From: Paralvinella palmiformis
Taxonomy: Eukaryota > Annelida > Polychaeta > Terebellida > Alvinellidae
Length of the DNA stretch: 64,000 nucleotides
Assembly: GCA_025642065.1 (NCBI GenBank)
Contig: JAODUP010000041.1
Coordinates: 590,001-654,000, forward strand
Direction: 5' to 3'
Shown here: in pieces, positions 11,364 to 23,074 of the stretch
Position numbering within the stretch: position 1 is the stretch's first letter
How the letters are laid out: each line of letters opens with the position of its first letter
Translations under genes and position numbers: made by a program
The notes under the pieces: generated by a model
Told to the model about the DNA's origin: nothing
Databases searched by the model: none
Seen by the model: only the letters and a program-made list of their open reading frames with translations

Positions 11364-11526
11364 TACTATGTTTGACAGTCCACAACAGCTCACAAATGCA
11401 ATATGCTAACTAATACATTGCCATGGATTACGTTTACGACTACAAAATAACACTTTTCACCTTTAAACATCAGCTAGAATTTGAGGGAAAACTAGTAAAT
11501 AGGAATAGAAAAGACATAGACTCCAA

Positions 11527-11603
11527 GGGGGCCTATGTGGTCTAGTTGGTAGCGCGTTGGGCCATATATCACTACCACCTGTGTTCGAATCTGGGCATAT
11601 TTC
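11527..11603 (+). mobile_element. SINE-A head only (tRNA-like)
   Basis: GGCCTATGTGGTCTAGTTGG, CACTACCACC and TGTTCGAATCTGGGCATAT align with the tRNA-derived heads of the SINE-A copies at 9705 and 53362, including the unusual CACTACCACC between the A and B boxes. The body is missing or beyond recognition. A decayed tRNA gene is an alternative, but the match to the SINE head is better. Confidence 0.6.
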
Positions 11604-11743
11604 ATTTTTTTACTTTGCTTCATTACCTTTGACATTCATATACACGTTTACTTATTTTCATACATTAAATACTCAAATAATATTAAATATACCTAACTTC
11701 AACTCATGGCCCCTTTGTGTTAGCCATATAAACCTTTCATTAA

Positions 11744-11787
<44 letters not shown>
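11744..11787. repeat. (AT)n microsatellite
   Basis: Nearly perfect AT tract. Confidence 0.95.
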
Positions 11788-11789
<2 letters not shown>

Positions 11790-12721
11790 TATGGGAACAA
11801 ATAATTTCAGGATCCAGTCTTAAGCCCCATATTCAAGTACTTGTTAATGATATAAAGGGGCTGACATAAAACTACGGACTACTTAACTTTCCTGCGTATT
11901 GCGATTAACATAATTTAATTAAAGCTTGTCAAAATAAATGAAAAAATTGTTAAATAAGTCTTTCCATGCATATCTACCTAAAATTACTTATTCAGGTTAA
12001 TCTAAATACAACATCACTTTTCTAGACCTAATAATAAAAGCGGAAACCAAATAAATTAACCAAATCTAATCTACAATATTATGTTATTTCATTTTGAAAC
12101 ATAAGAGAAAGAAATTGACCAGGATATTTAACTAATTGTATTATTTATGTATATTATTATTTCACATTGTCAAAATCTAATTGTTTTTGAAATTCCATAT
12201 TTGTTACTTCGTCTTAGTTACACACATCACGCTCATCTAATTAATTTTAGTTGTTAGTCTTAAAAACAATCCGTTTAAATATTAAATCATTCATCTGTAA
12301 TGTAAATGTTAAATAAACTTAAAACATCGACATAATTATATCACATTATAAATTAAATGAGTTCAATATTCTCACGAAACACGAAATAAATAAAAACACG
12401 TTATCGCGAGTTAATTCTCATTAATATATAATCTTTGAGTTTAATTAATTTTTATATTGAGATGTTCAGTTGTTGGCCAATTAAAAATACATTTCGTAAA
12501 CTAGAAATTAACATATAAGCATTTGAGGTTTGAAAAGAAAGAAATATAAATTATTGATGGGATTTTCCAAGTTTGACATTTAGGGATATCCCGGATTAAC
12601 CAATGACCGTTGTTGTCAACACATCAGCTGAAGGTAATTGAGCTATTATTATACGAGACTCTGTCATTAATGTATTACAGATACAGGCAGGTGATTTATT
12701 GGTTGTAATTAACTTCTGACC
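11788..12721. other. very AT-rich DNA, no gene seen
   Basis: About 0.9 kb with many short A/T-rich motifs and stops in every frame. Confidence 0.5.
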
Positions 12722-13437
12722 TTTTTGTATATATGTGAGTGAGTGAGTAGTAGTATGGTAGGAGTGAAGTGGGGGATATATATATATATAGTGGTGGTGG
12801 GGGTTTGGGGGGGGGTTGGGGGGGTTGGTGGTGGTGGTGGTGGTGGTTGGGGTGGGGTGAGTGGTGGGGAAGGGGGGGTGAGTGAGTGGGAGGAGTGGTG
12901 AGTGGTGGTGAGTGAGTGGGGTGGTGGTGGTGAGTGGTGGTGGTGGTGGTGAGTGGGGGGATTTGGGGGGTGGGAGGGGGGAGGGGGGGGGGGGGGTGGG
13001 GTGGGGGTATATTGGTGGGAGGGGATTTGGGGGGGTGGTGAGTGGTGGGGGGAGGGTTAGGAGGAGGAGGGGGGGGTTGGGGGGGTGAGGAGTGGTGGGG
13101 GTTTAGGAGTGGTGGTGGTGGTGAGGGGGGGTTTGGGTTTATTATATGGGAGTGAGGAGTGGGGGGGGGGTTTTTTGGGGAGTAGTGGTGAGTATGAGTA
13201 TGGGTTTTTTTTGGGGGTTGGGGGTTTATGAGTTGGGGAGGGGGGGTGAGTGGTGGTGAGGGTGGGAGTGGTATGGTATGGTTGGTGGTGGTTGGGGGGG
13301 TGAGTATTTTATGGTGGGGTGTGTGAGTGGGGAAAGTGGGATGTGTTGGGGTGTGGTGGGGAGTGAGTGAGTATGTGTATGAGTGTGTGTGAGTGAGTGA
13401 GTGAGTATGTGTATGAGTGTGTGTGTGAGTGAGTGAG

Positions 13438-13439
<2 letters not shown>
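12722..13439. repeat. 718-nt cytosine-free G/T-rich low-complexity tract
   Basis: By direct reading there is no C on the plus strand between 12722 and 13439. The sequence is built from GTGGT, GGTGA, GAGTGA and long G runs, plus a short TA run near 12778. The 284-codon Pro/His/Thr-rich minus-strand frame (12696-13550) is a consequence of this composition and not a gene. Many G-runs of four or more make G-quadruplexes likely. It runs on the right into GTGA and GTGC tetranucleotides, so it may be a degenerate expanded microsatellite, and basecalling errors in such a tract are possible. Confidence 0.9.
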
Positions 13440-13473
<34 letters not shown>

Positions 13474-13475
13474 TG
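13437..13475. repeat. (TGCG)n tetranucleotide array
   Basis: About nine TGCG units directly follow a TGAG array and lead into repeat E. Confidence 0.95.
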
Positions 13476-13670
13476 TTTTAGGGTACATAGTAAGAGGCAA
13501 CAGGCACAGAGCATCAACATATCTAAACCTCCTTCGAAACCTACCTCCATAAATCTAAATACAACTGTACATACATTAATCTAAATATTAAATGTTCAAT
13601 ACCTCCACATATTGATAAATGTGTGCGTATACCTAAGCATGTGTCTGGTCTACTCATCAGCCTGTGGGAA
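13476..13670 (+). repeat. dispersed repeat E, copy 2 (GT-linked)
   Basis: Opens TTTTAGGGTACATAG, then GGCACAGAGCATCA, CTAAACCTCCTT and CATTAATCTAAAT, and ends at TGTGTCTGGTCTACTCATCA. Order and orientation match 7449-7655, and its first part also matches 22222-22262. As in the other copies, a GT-type microsatellite sits immediately upstream. Confidence 0.6.
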
Positions 13671-14026
13671 CCAGCTAATTCGCTTTTCATACGCGACAAA
13701 TATGTCACGCCCACAGGAAAGGGGCTACATGCAGGCTACGTACAAAAGCGGAAACACGTAAACACATACCATTTGATACCAACGCAACAAACAACACGTG
13801 GTGTGGTTCAATGGGACTAGCTAAATACATATCAAACTATTTTGACACCACGTTTAATTCAACAGAATTTTGTTCCAAAGAAACCCTGAAAAAGCATTTG
13901 ACACCTCAGATGTGACTCAGTTTTTTCTGGGTTCGAATAGCTGAATAAATCCTACCTATATGAACCGTGTATCAATACACGTCCGACTGGTCTGGCGTCG
14001 AAGTTCTTCTCTAACCTAAGTAAAAA
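13671..14026. other. single-copy-like DNA, no gene seen
   Basis: Balanced composition around 13670-13830 without a recognised protein. Confidence 0.45.
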
Positions 14027-14180
14027 TTTCAAGCCCTATATATAGCCTCAGCGTGTTAACAAACATTACAGTTTGTCCATAACAAAGAGAATGTACACAA
14101 CACAGTTTCAAAGCCCTATATAGCCTCAGCGTGTTAACAAACAAAAGTTTGTCAAAAAAGAGAATGTACACTAACACAGT
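14027..14180 (+). repeat. tandem duplication, two copies of about 77 bp
   Basis: TTTCAAGCCCTATATA...GAATGTACAC (14027-14105) is repeated as TTTCAAAGCCCTATAT...GAATGTACAC (14106-14180), with small indels in TA and in AACA. Confidence 0.92.
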
Positions 14181-14324
14181 ATGGACTCACTAAAGCGATT
14201 AAACTAAAATAAAAACAAAGTAGCAATACCGCACAATGGATTATTACTGGACTAGAACGAAATATCGTCTCAAACCTGAGTAAATACTACGATTTACTCG
14301 AACCTAACAGCTAACCCTCATACG

Positions 14325-14367
14325 AGTGTGTATGTATGTGTATGTGTGTGTGCGTGTGTGTGCATGC

Positions 14368-14430
<63 letters not shown>
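14325..14430. repeat. compound GT/(TA)n/(GT)n microsatellite
   Basis: GTAT/GTGC units, then TA (14371-14400), then GT (14402-14430). Confidence 0.95.
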
Positions 14431-14434
<4 letters not shown>

Positions 14435-16732
14435 TTACATATTTTAGTTGATATAAAATAGAGCAGCTGAATTAACCATCAATCTCTCTTCCTGTCATTA
14501 TTTTAAATCTCTCATTTCTCGTTGATTTCTAAGTAAACAACCTTAACCTTTTATAACTGAGCATATATTAATTATTTCTGAATCATTTATCTTACGTGTC
14601 AGAATTATATTTCAGAAATAATACAATCGTTCTTGCTCGTAAACTAAATTCTATCATTAAAACAATACTACAAATGTTGTGAGTATCATTGATGGTTGAC
14701 TTATCATTTTATCAGCTAAAAATACCAACCCATCCCGGTCAACTATAGTTTTCTATTCCACCCCAGTAATTCCTTTGACTTTCGCCAGATGAAGAGCATG
14801 AGTTTGGAATAGTCTTTTCGTGTTTTGTTCCCTAAAACTTAACAATAGTGTTTGTCTTCGTTTCGTTTATCGATAATATTGAAGTATTTTAATAAATAAA
14901 TCCTAGAAGTCTTGTTCAACTTGATCCAGAAATTTAATATACTTTGATTTACCAATTATTAATCTCCACCCAGATATTTCATTTGTTATCATTATTAGTT
15001 TAACTTGGAATTTATCATTTAAAATTCGGTACAAATTATTACCATCTGCGGAAATCGATCATCTAAATCGAAGAATTTAAGTTGATATGCAAATTTTGAG
15101 TTAAGCTTACTTTAATTTTATATGAAACCTGTCAGTCAGAATTTAGCTTCCTTTGCACATTGAAATAATTATTATTCTGTCCCGAAATAAATCTTCTGAA
15201 AATCACACTTCTCTATACTCTTCATATAAATTATGTCATCCACTAATTTAGTAAATTGTCCAGCAACATAAAGACATGCTTCCTTTCATCCATCATTCAC
15301 TACATTAATTGTTTGTTTCGTTCAACATCACTTCTCACTATATACAGTACTTCGTCATCACATGTGACGTCATTCTTAACTGGACACAGAAACTTCTAGT
15401 TTCTATATAATTCGTAACGTTGGTGGTTACTCAGCAAACCTAGAATCTGAAATGCCATTTGGATGAAGAAAATAGATATTTTTAAAGACTGAATGATTGA
15501 CTGACTGACTAACAAATTTGCTGACGCACTCAATCAATCAATCAATCAATCAATCATGCACTGAATAGACAATTCCCAGATTAATCAAAGTCATATTTTT
15601 ACCTCTAGTCCACTGACAGTGTGAGGTATAACGATTCTGTTGACGATGAAGACATATGAAATATTGCATTACTATAGAAGGAAACCCATCTAATGCCAAA
15701 CTAAAGGTAAAATAAAGTAGCTGTTAATTCGACAGCTACACTTCCCATCCTCACGTTTTACAATTTGGAACTCTTTCTTTATCTTCAAGTCCACATTTTA
15801 TTCTATTAACATTAATATGGGTAGCTTTTATCCTTGTTTTAGATCTGTTTTACAGAGAAAATAAACTAAACGTTGACTTTCTTATTGTTTTTCTTCAGCT
15901 GTTTACAAACTAATATCCACCGATGTACTATTCCTTAAGCGAGCTGACATTATAGGTAATAGGATTGAAAAACTTAATCTCCTAACAACATATAATATGA
16001 TATATATCCTGTCTACTACTCGAGTAGTTAAACCAGGCATTAATTTGACTATCATTGTTTATTGTTGCAAATTTTGAAATGCAAATAAACGTGTCCACGT
16101 TAAAGATATTGTTGACGTCTAGTCGTACTCCATCAAGACTTCAGTAACTATTACAATCAGTCTTGGTTGACCATCTAAGATGGTTGAGGTAAACATAACC
16201 GTAAACTAAACATTGTACCAACTGGTCGCCCAGCAAAAGAAGACATGAAACGGCGAATATGTTCATCAGAATGACGTACTACACTCATATACTTCTGGGC
16301 TAACACTAGCTGAGCTTAATCAAGCCTGGCACATTGATACCTATAACTGTACAACGCCAGGATATCTGTCAGACAATAAAGTCATCCATGCATAAAGGTT
16401 AACTATGTAAGCGGGTAGTATTCCTCGTTAGCCAGGTGGTAAATGACAAGGCTAGCGTAAAGAGGACTTCCCATGCCAATATTGGATATAAAAGATTACG
16501 GTTATCCCGTGTTATGCTTCTCAGAAAAGTCATTATTTTCTTTTTCTGTTTAGTCTCACCTCTTTGATGTGCAATGAAATGAATGAAAATAAAAATATAT
16601 CCCAAAGGTATTCATCTTTGACAAAAGATCTATAAGCACGAATTACCGTATGACCTATTTATGAACAAAAGCATTTAGAGGTCACCACGAAGTCTTTAAC
16701 GTTTGAACATTACCTCTTGATAGTATTCATAA
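14431..16732. other. AT-rich single-copy-like DNA, no gene seen
   Basis: About 2.3 kb with no credible reading frame. A short (TGAC) patch at 15491-15511 and a CAAT array (15530-15556) lie inside it. Confidence 0.5.
15530..15556. repeat. (CAAT)n microsatellite
   Basis: Six to seven tandem CAAT units. Confidence 0.95.
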
Positions 16733-16808
16733 CAATTATTATTAGTAGAAGTATTATTATTATTATTAGTAGTAGTAGTAGTAGTAGTAGGCTAGTAGTA
16801 GTAGTAGT
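16733..16808. repeat. (ATT)n to (AGT)n trinucleotide array
   Basis: ATT units change into AGT units with one GGCT interruption. Confidence 0.93.
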
Positions 16809-18219
16809 GTACCGTATCTGGTGATGGCAGTGCTGTTGCTACTACTAAATAATATGTAAATTAGACTTGTCTTGTTTCCTAATATTTTCTTAATTAAAGA
16901 AATATTACTTCATTGTAAATGGTGAGATATTTTTCACATTTGTCTTAACGTCTTCGAGTACTCAACAAAAGGATATAAATTCAGTAATGATACAGTTTAG
17001 TCTCATTGGCTACTTACTAGCAAATAATACTCTTACTAGTAAGGAAACGAAATGCTTCATGGATGCTGTTGTCAAGGCTCTCTCTAGTTACAACTAATAT
17101 ATTATAAGTCAGAGACAAATTAACACAAATATGGTAACCAAACGTTTTATAATCGTCGATATTCAACGATATAATGGCTTGTGAGTATTTAGGAAACAAA
17201 ACGTAGATAAACAAAGTCGTTGTAACAATTTTTGAATATTATATCCATGTACAAATATGATTAAAATTTGATTTAAAACTTTTAACATACAACACTATTC
17301 GGCAAGAACACGGTAGCCATGTCTATAAAGCATCACTCTGTTTTTTAAATGTTCTGTATTTAGAGATTGCGCTACTTAGTATAGAAAATAATACAGTAAT
17401 ACATATTTTAATATACAAAAGACATTATTATATGCTTTGGTTGACTTCTACAATACTGATTTTCAGTAAATCTTCCTAATCTGTCATGTTTTATCATAAA
17501 GTTTAGCATCTGTGTCTAAATACTGGATATGTTCGTGGCAAAACAACAAGGAATACATCCGGGACTGTTATGTTTGCAGTGATGTTCTACCGTATATTTT
17601 GAGAAGACAGATAATAGCTTGTGTGTGATGAGTATGAAATGTCAGGTTTGTTTGGAAGAAGGGATAATACGGAACATACAGATCATAATGTATAAAAGAA
17701 CAAATATCCAGCGTTATCTACTATTAAGTAGAACTAGTATTAACATACACGTATACATATATATAATTCTCCTAAACTATTAATGTAATTTTAAATTCTT
17801 TAAGACTGTTCTCCTAGCTGTTGATTGAACGCGTCGAGTCAGTTCTTTTCCATTCTCTGCCATTCACCTTGTCATGGTTGGGATTAAGCCGTTTCTGTTA
17901 TCAATCTTCATTCTATGAGCTAGAGAACCCCCCCCCCCCCCAACTAATCTTTGCCTTCTTCGCTCTCTAGGTTGAAGGTTATATTCATGAATCAGGAGAT
18001 TCATAAATGAATTTAGCATGTTTGAAATTTTAATCTTGCCACAATTCCATTGCTGTCTTAGCTGATTCTTTTATTTGTTTTCTCTTATGTGGCAAATCAA
18101 TAATACAGTAGTTTGTATCAATATTTATTATTGAGTAGTTGATATCATGCTCAAAATAAAATTAAACAATGAACCGTAAATTCTGATGTTTATTCTATTG
18201 TTATAACTATAATTAATAA
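16809..18219. other. AT-rich DNA, no gene seen
   Basis: Single-copy-like. A C14 run lies at about 17928-17941. Confidence 0.5.
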
Positions 18220-18232
18220 TGTATATATATAT

Positions 18233-18285
<53 letters not shown>
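18220..18285. repeat. (TA)n microsatellite
   Basis: TA tract with one CTATAAT interruption near 18232. Confidence 0.96.
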
Positions 18286-18287
<2 letters not shown>

Positions 18288-19195
18288 TTTCTGACTGTTT
18301 TTTTATCTACATTTGTCAGGTTATTTGAATCCAGTAAAGCTAACAAAAGTCTTATGAGTATGAACTGATGTTCACTAAAATTTGAGTAATAACGTTTCTT
18401 TCTACAACTGTTTATCATATTTATTTATTTTATTGATCACTTGACACTGATTGGTAGTTTTTATTGCAACTAAAAATGACGTCAAAATGTTAATATACTT
18501 CTCTAATACAAGTAAATGATTCATCATATGACAATTAAGGCAATAACATCATCAGTATATAGCTTAAACCGAGAATGTGTATCCTTGTAAATAGATAATG
18601 TGTATATATAATTTCAGACTATACAAAACAAGACATTTTGTTTTTCACTTTTCACAATCATCTAAATCGTTTAAACGAATACTACTTAGACACGTTGGGT
18701 AATATTTTGTGAACTTCATGAATGTTCAAATATGATTTCATGAACAACAATAGTGATATAAATAGGAAACGATACGATTTTTTACCAAATATTGCATGCA
18801 TTCATGTGTATAGTTACTTCTACTCCACAAAGGATATGATACACAGAATGACATCATTTTCTACTTAGTCAATAACCATCTACCTGGATATCCTCAGGCG
18901 GTTACCAGTATGAACACTTTCATATCTACGAAAGCGTATCGTTGTTTACAGTTAACTATAAAATTGATGAATGAAACATTTAACAAAAAGGAAATAATAT
19001 ATTTTGTTTCGAGAAAGAAATGTCAAGTAAATCGTAAATAAATAAAATAATTTAATCAAGCTTATCTCTTAACTCCAATACGTTTTTGTTCAAGTTGTTT
19101 AACTTCAGATCCGTGTATAGAATCTTCGGATTAGTTTTATATCAGCTTTTGTTATTGTGTACTTGAATGGATGTAATACAATTATACACGTATTT
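18286..19195. other. AT-rich DNA, no gene seen
   Basis: No reading frame or repeat similarity noted. Confidence 0.5.

Positions 19196-19228
<33 letters not shown>
19196..19228. repeat. (TA)n microsatellite
   Basis: Perfect TA tract. Confidence 0.95.
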
Positions 19229-19231
<3 letters not shown>

Positions 19232-19480
19232 AACAATTAAGTTAACGTGCGTATTTGCGTGATCTCTTTTTTTTTAAATATAACCATGAATATCACACTG
19301 AGGAAGATTTATGATGTAACTCCCAATATCTAGTAGTTATACTTTCCCTAAAACAAATTATAGAACATTTAATTGTGTTACTCACCTGACCGTTTAATGC
19401 TAAAGATGATGTTTACCGAAGTCATAAACATCTCAAGGAGAACAAGTTCATTAAATATTATTATTTAAATATAGATTTAA

Positions 19481-19482
<2 letters not shown>

Positions 19483-19530
<48 letters not shown>

Positions 19531-19547
19531 ATATATATATATATATA
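19483..19547. repeat. (AT)n microsatellite with central TTATAAT
   Basis: Two AT tracts flank a short phase-shifting interruption near 19524. Confidence 0.95.
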
Positions 19548-19670
19548 ATCTTGTATTACAACCATATCTAACCACTGATATCCAAATTATTAACGAAGAA
19601 CCGAAATGATTTAATCAAAGTGATTATCAATGAGAGTAGTCGTCGCATCAGATATTTTAATAATACTGTG

Positions 19671-19785
19671 TTGTTTATTTGTTGTTGTTTATTTGCTGTT
19701 GTTTATTTGTTGTTGTTTATTTGTTGTTGTTTATTTGTTGTTGTTTATTTGTTGTTGTTTATTTATTGTCGTTTATTTGTTGTTA
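19671..19785 (+). repeat. 14-bp tandem repeat, about 8 copies
   Basis: Unit GTTGTTGTTTATTT, with variant copies GCTGTTG and ATTGTCG. A further C-poor T/G region (to about 19900) follows. The Cys-Leu-Phe repeat peptide (19620-19922, plus) comes from this array and is not a real protein. Confidence 0.93.
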
Positions 19786-19922
19786 AAGAAATGATGAAAA
19801 CAACAGTTTTGTCGTTGGTTTATTTTGTCTGTTTTGTTTGTTTTGGTTTTGTTTTGTTTTGTTGGTTCGGGTTTTTCTTGGGGTGGGGGGCTTTTTGTTC
19901 CTTTCTGCTGTCAACATGCTAG

Positions 19923-20464
19923 TGGCAGTAGGACAAACTAACTTATAGTCTTAATTTACTGGAAATATATTCGTGTTCGGTCAATCGATTAGCTGTCCTC
20001 TTGAAACCCGTTGTCTCTGATCACAAATCACGATCTGACACGAATCACGATAACCAACGACGCTTTATCATAGATTGTCATCAGCTAAAAGCACCGCAAG
20101 CGTCTAGTGATTAAAACGCTTTACGATAATAAAGCCATTATAAAATTATGGATTACACGAAAGCTGAAATCCCTCTTCATCATTCTGATGAATGGCCGAG
20201 CACCTGGAAGCCAACACATTACAGAGATACGATCTCATGAGGATTATGTGTTCACGCAGTGTGACAGTAATTAGCTACTCGGATAGGAAGTGGTTATCTG
20301 GTAAACACTGCCGCTTCAAAGCGAACAAAAACAAAAGCAAATTAAACTATTAATAATGAATCGGCCACTTTTTGTTAGGTGTCTGGTTTCACGTGCTATC
20401 TGACCATGATGCATAGAGGCCGATGCATCACACACTGGGTTCAGCCAGTGAGTGAACGTGTACG

Positions 20465-20469
<5 letters not shown>
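19923..20469. other. single-copy-like DNA, possible decayed tRNA-like sequence
   Basis: Around 20100-20135 GCGTCTAGTGATTAAAACGC faintly resembles a tRNA A-box region, but no good B box follows. No gene seen. Confidence 0.35.

Positions 20470-20512
<43 letters not shown>
20470..20512. repeat. (TA)n microsatellite
   Basis: Perfect TA tract followed by a G-run. Confidence 0.96.
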
Positions 20513-20515
<3 letters not shown>

Positions 20516-20620
20516 GGGTGTTTGCGTCCGTGTGTGTGTGTTCACACATTTATTTACATTTGATGAATAATCAATCATAAATGTAAACAAAAATATATGA
20601 GTGAGTTCATGAATAAGCAA

Positions 20621-20770
20621 CTGATTGATTGATTGATTGATTGAGTGAGTGAGTGAGTCAGTCAGTCAGTCAGTCAGTCAGTCAGTCAGTCAGTCAGTGA
20701 GCGAGGGGCGGTGAGCTAGTTAGCGGCTGAGCGAGTGAGCGAGTGAGCAATGAGTCAGTGAGTGAGTGTA
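20621..20770. repeat. drifting tetranucleotide array TGAT/TGAG/TCAG
   Basis: The unit changes along the array from TGAT to TGAG to TCAG (ten or more copies) and then back to imperfect GAGTGAGC. This suggests successive expansion of point-mutated units. Confidence 0.94.
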
Positions 20771-21409
20771 AGTTTATATCAGCATCTAGATATCTCTTGC
20801 TATAGAAAGACCAGTTGATCATACCAATAAAGAAATACAAATTAAATTTGACAGGTTTATTTACCATATAAATTTACTTTATCAATATAATCAACTTATT
20901 TTATACAATTAAGTATGTAACCCAGAATTAGTGTGGAATATAGCGTGACTATTGTTATCCCTACTAATTAGTGTATTGAATTACGGTAACTCTATAAACT
21001 ATGAACAAGCTCAATAAATTAACATAAGACATGTATTTAGCATATATCATGCAAGAGGAAATGTTTGAACTACAGATGATCACCTTGGTAATTTATCATT
21101 GCAGTTGATCTGGATCCGAACAGATGGCCTACTGGTTAGAGATACCCGCTCCAGTTGACTGCCTAGACGAATAACAACCGCTAATTTATGGCTACTGTCT
21201 GGATTCAAATCCCGACTTATCGCATATCATGAAGTAAATCTCTACCCAGATTCGGTGATTGTTTCACAATCTAATAAACAGCGTCACCCAATGTTCCGAA
21301 CTAATTACACCTTAATAATCTAGGTGAGTAGAACATATGATACCGATGAATACATTTGTCCATATGACAATAAGATCAAAATGTTCTTAGTTGTGTTATA
21401 AATAAATTA
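20771..21409. other. single-copy-like DNA
   Basis: AT-rich; contains the tRNA-like segment at 21123-21218. No protein gene seen. Confidence 0.45.
21123..21218 (+). other. tRNA-like remnant (A-box and B-box-like motifs)
   Basis: TGGCCTACTGGTTAGAG resembles an A box and GGATTCAAATCCC resembles a B box. They lie about 75 nt apart, farther than in most tRNA genes, and no cloverleaf can be closed. It is probably an old tRNA-derived SINE head of a different family. Confidence 0.35.
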
Positions 21410-21484
21410 CAACTGAATTCCTTCAACAGATGGCGCTGTCTGACTTCATGTCAGACAGCGCCATCTGTTGAAAGACTTCAGTTG
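21410..21484. repeat. near-perfect 75-nt inverted repeat (hairpin)
   Basis: Arms 21422-21444 and 21450-21472 are perfectly complementary over 23 bp (core AGATGGCGCTGTCTGAC) around a 5-nt loop TTCAT. After a 4-nt mismatch on each side (TTCC and AGAC), the outer arms CAACTGAA (21410-21417) and TTCAGTTG (21477-21484) pair for 8 more. It could be a very short MITE, a foldback mutation or a small-RNA precursor. The tight loop is unusual for an animal pre-miRNA. Confidence 0.95.
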
Positions 21485-21529
21485 GCTATAAAAAAGCACT
21501 AACATGATCGAGTGACACGCCTCGCTTCG

Positions 21530-21530
<1 letters not shown>

Positions 21531-21571
<41 letters not shown>
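21531..21571. repeat. (AT)n microsatellite
   Basis: Perfect AT tract 47 bp after the hairpin. Confidence 0.96.
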
Positions 21572-21574
<3 letters not shown>

Positions 21575-22221
21575 GCTATACTGTGTACGAAACGAAAATC
21601 GAAGATAAGATTGATGTTTGGTAACAATTTCACGCGACAAATCTATGATTGAATGAAGAAGGTTCTTCGTAAATCTGAGCGTATATATTGATTTCCGCTA
21701 TCAGCGTTTGCCATGTGCTATCTCTTAATATGTTTACTGTTCATCAGGTCAAGGTATGGATCGTCTGAGATATGTCAGCTAAACTGTCATAAACGTGACA
21801 AAATGTTAACTGGTAACAGACTTGTAAAAGTAGTATTACTCTAGATGAAAACTTAATTAATTTGAATCGTGCTTTTTAAACAGTTGATTGTAATAAAATT
21901 ACGAGATTTGCCTAATTTGTAATTAAAATAGGCGAAAATTAGCAAATGTATACTGGTTTTCTTTTAATAATTGTTTATTGTAAATGGGCGACAACCACAA
22001 CAGAAATATGAGCATTACTTTGACCATTAAACATTTATAACTTTTTGAACAATTTTCCTGATTACGAGATTGTTTGTGTTGTTCATATGACTCCAATATG
22101 TCATTGCTTAAGTAGGACACTAGTACAAGGACATCTTTTATCTCTGTGTGTATGCTTGTGTGTGCGTCTGTGCGTGCGTACGTGTGTGCATGCGTGTGTG
22201 TTCATACGTGTGTTTGCGTGT
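21572..22221. other. AT-rich DNA ending in an imperfect GT tract
   Basis: GTGT, GTGC and GTTT units lie at about 22145-22225. No gene seen. Confidence 0.5.
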
Positions 22222-22262
22222 GTTTTAGCTGTGTATAATAAGGCACAGGCACAGAGAATCTC
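22222..22262 (+). repeat. dispersed repeat E, short copy 3
   Basis: GTGTTTTAGCTGTGTATAA then GGCACAGGCACAGAGAATC matches the start of the 13476 copy, again directly after a GT-type tract. Confidence 0.45.
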
Positions 22263-22775
22263 GAACCGTGAATTCTGACTCTGGACGTTTCTTCGGGGGA
22301 CTGAATCCAGAGTGGCGACTTTTCTTGCTGAGACATGTGTAATGTCTCACCAGTCCCCTGGATATCCTTAAATATTTAAAACTGCAGGATATCAAAATAA
22401 TGTATTACCATAAACTACCAGATTGTGACTTGTATTAGGGAATCATTCACCAATAGAGAGAATGTGTTTGTTATTTTGATGTCTGTAGATTATGTATAAA
22501 CCACATGTTACATGTTATTCTACATTTTATGGCGGATTTCGTATTCATTCCCGAGAGAGTCTGGCGGGTGGTACTTTATCATATGTATAAGGTATATTCT
22601 TGTTTTATGGTGATTACCTTATACTTATTGTTCCGATAGAAAAAAGCTGAATAAAGCCCGTAAATCTAAATCGTTCATCAACAATACATCAGCTAGATCT
22701 CCTCTAAAGGAGAGAAATTAAGAAATACATCTTCTTTAATGTACTATGTGTTAATAATCGAATGCATATTATGTC
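22263..22775. other. single-copy-like DNA, no gene seen
   Basis: Imperfect inverted and direct matches around GACTGAATCCAGAG and TCCCCTGGATATCC (22290-22370) could form a stem. Otherwise unremarkable. Confidence 0.4.
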
Positions 22776-22877
22776 GATTGAGTGATTGAGTGATTGAGTG
22801 AGTGATTGAGTGAGTGAGTGAGTGAGTGAGTGAGTGAGTGAGTGAGTGAGTGAGTGAGTGAGTGAGTGAGTGAGTGT
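22776..22877. repeat. (TGAG)n with TGAT units
   Basis: TGATTGAG units give way to about 18 TGAG units. Confidence 0.96.
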
Positions 22878-22887
22878 AATACTATGG

Positions 22888-22889
<2 letters not shown>

Positions 22890-22931
<42 letters not shown>

Positions 22932-23003
22932 TTCTCTCGCTCTTTCACCTTCTATCTATATATCTGTCTATCTATCTATCTGTCTATCTCATTATGTGTG
23001 TGT

Positions 23004-23072
<69 letters not shown>
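22890..23072. repeat. compound (TA)n / TATC / GT / (AT)n region
   Basis: TA tract 22890-22929, a CTATC/TGTC tetranucleotide patch at about 22950-22990, GT at about 22996-23006, then a long AT tract 23007-23072. Confidence 0.95.

Positions 23073-23074
<2 letters not shown>

Noticed and set aside
11527..11603. Functional tRNA gene
   Set aside because: A- and B-box-like motifs are present, but the sequence matches SINE-A heads and does not close into a cloverleaf with a standard anticodon arm.
13437..13475. Telomere-like or subtelomeric repeat
   Set aside because: The unit is TGCG/TGAG and not the animal telomere hexamer; no TTAGGG array was noticed anywhere in the window.
12696..13550. 284-codon open frame, Pro/His/Thr-rich, minus strand
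   Set aside because: It lies over the cytosine-free low-complexity tract and its composition follows directly from GTGG/GGGT repeats. No domain, and the ATG is arbitrary.
16399..16605. tRNA-like AGCCAGGTGGTAAATGAC near 16430
   Set aside because: Only an A-box-like string, no B box at suitable distance.
21410..21484. Confident microRNA gene call for the hairpin
   Set aside because: The fold fits in size, but the loop is only 5 nt, the arms are perfectly paired and no mature sequence is recognised. Kept as a structural finding only.
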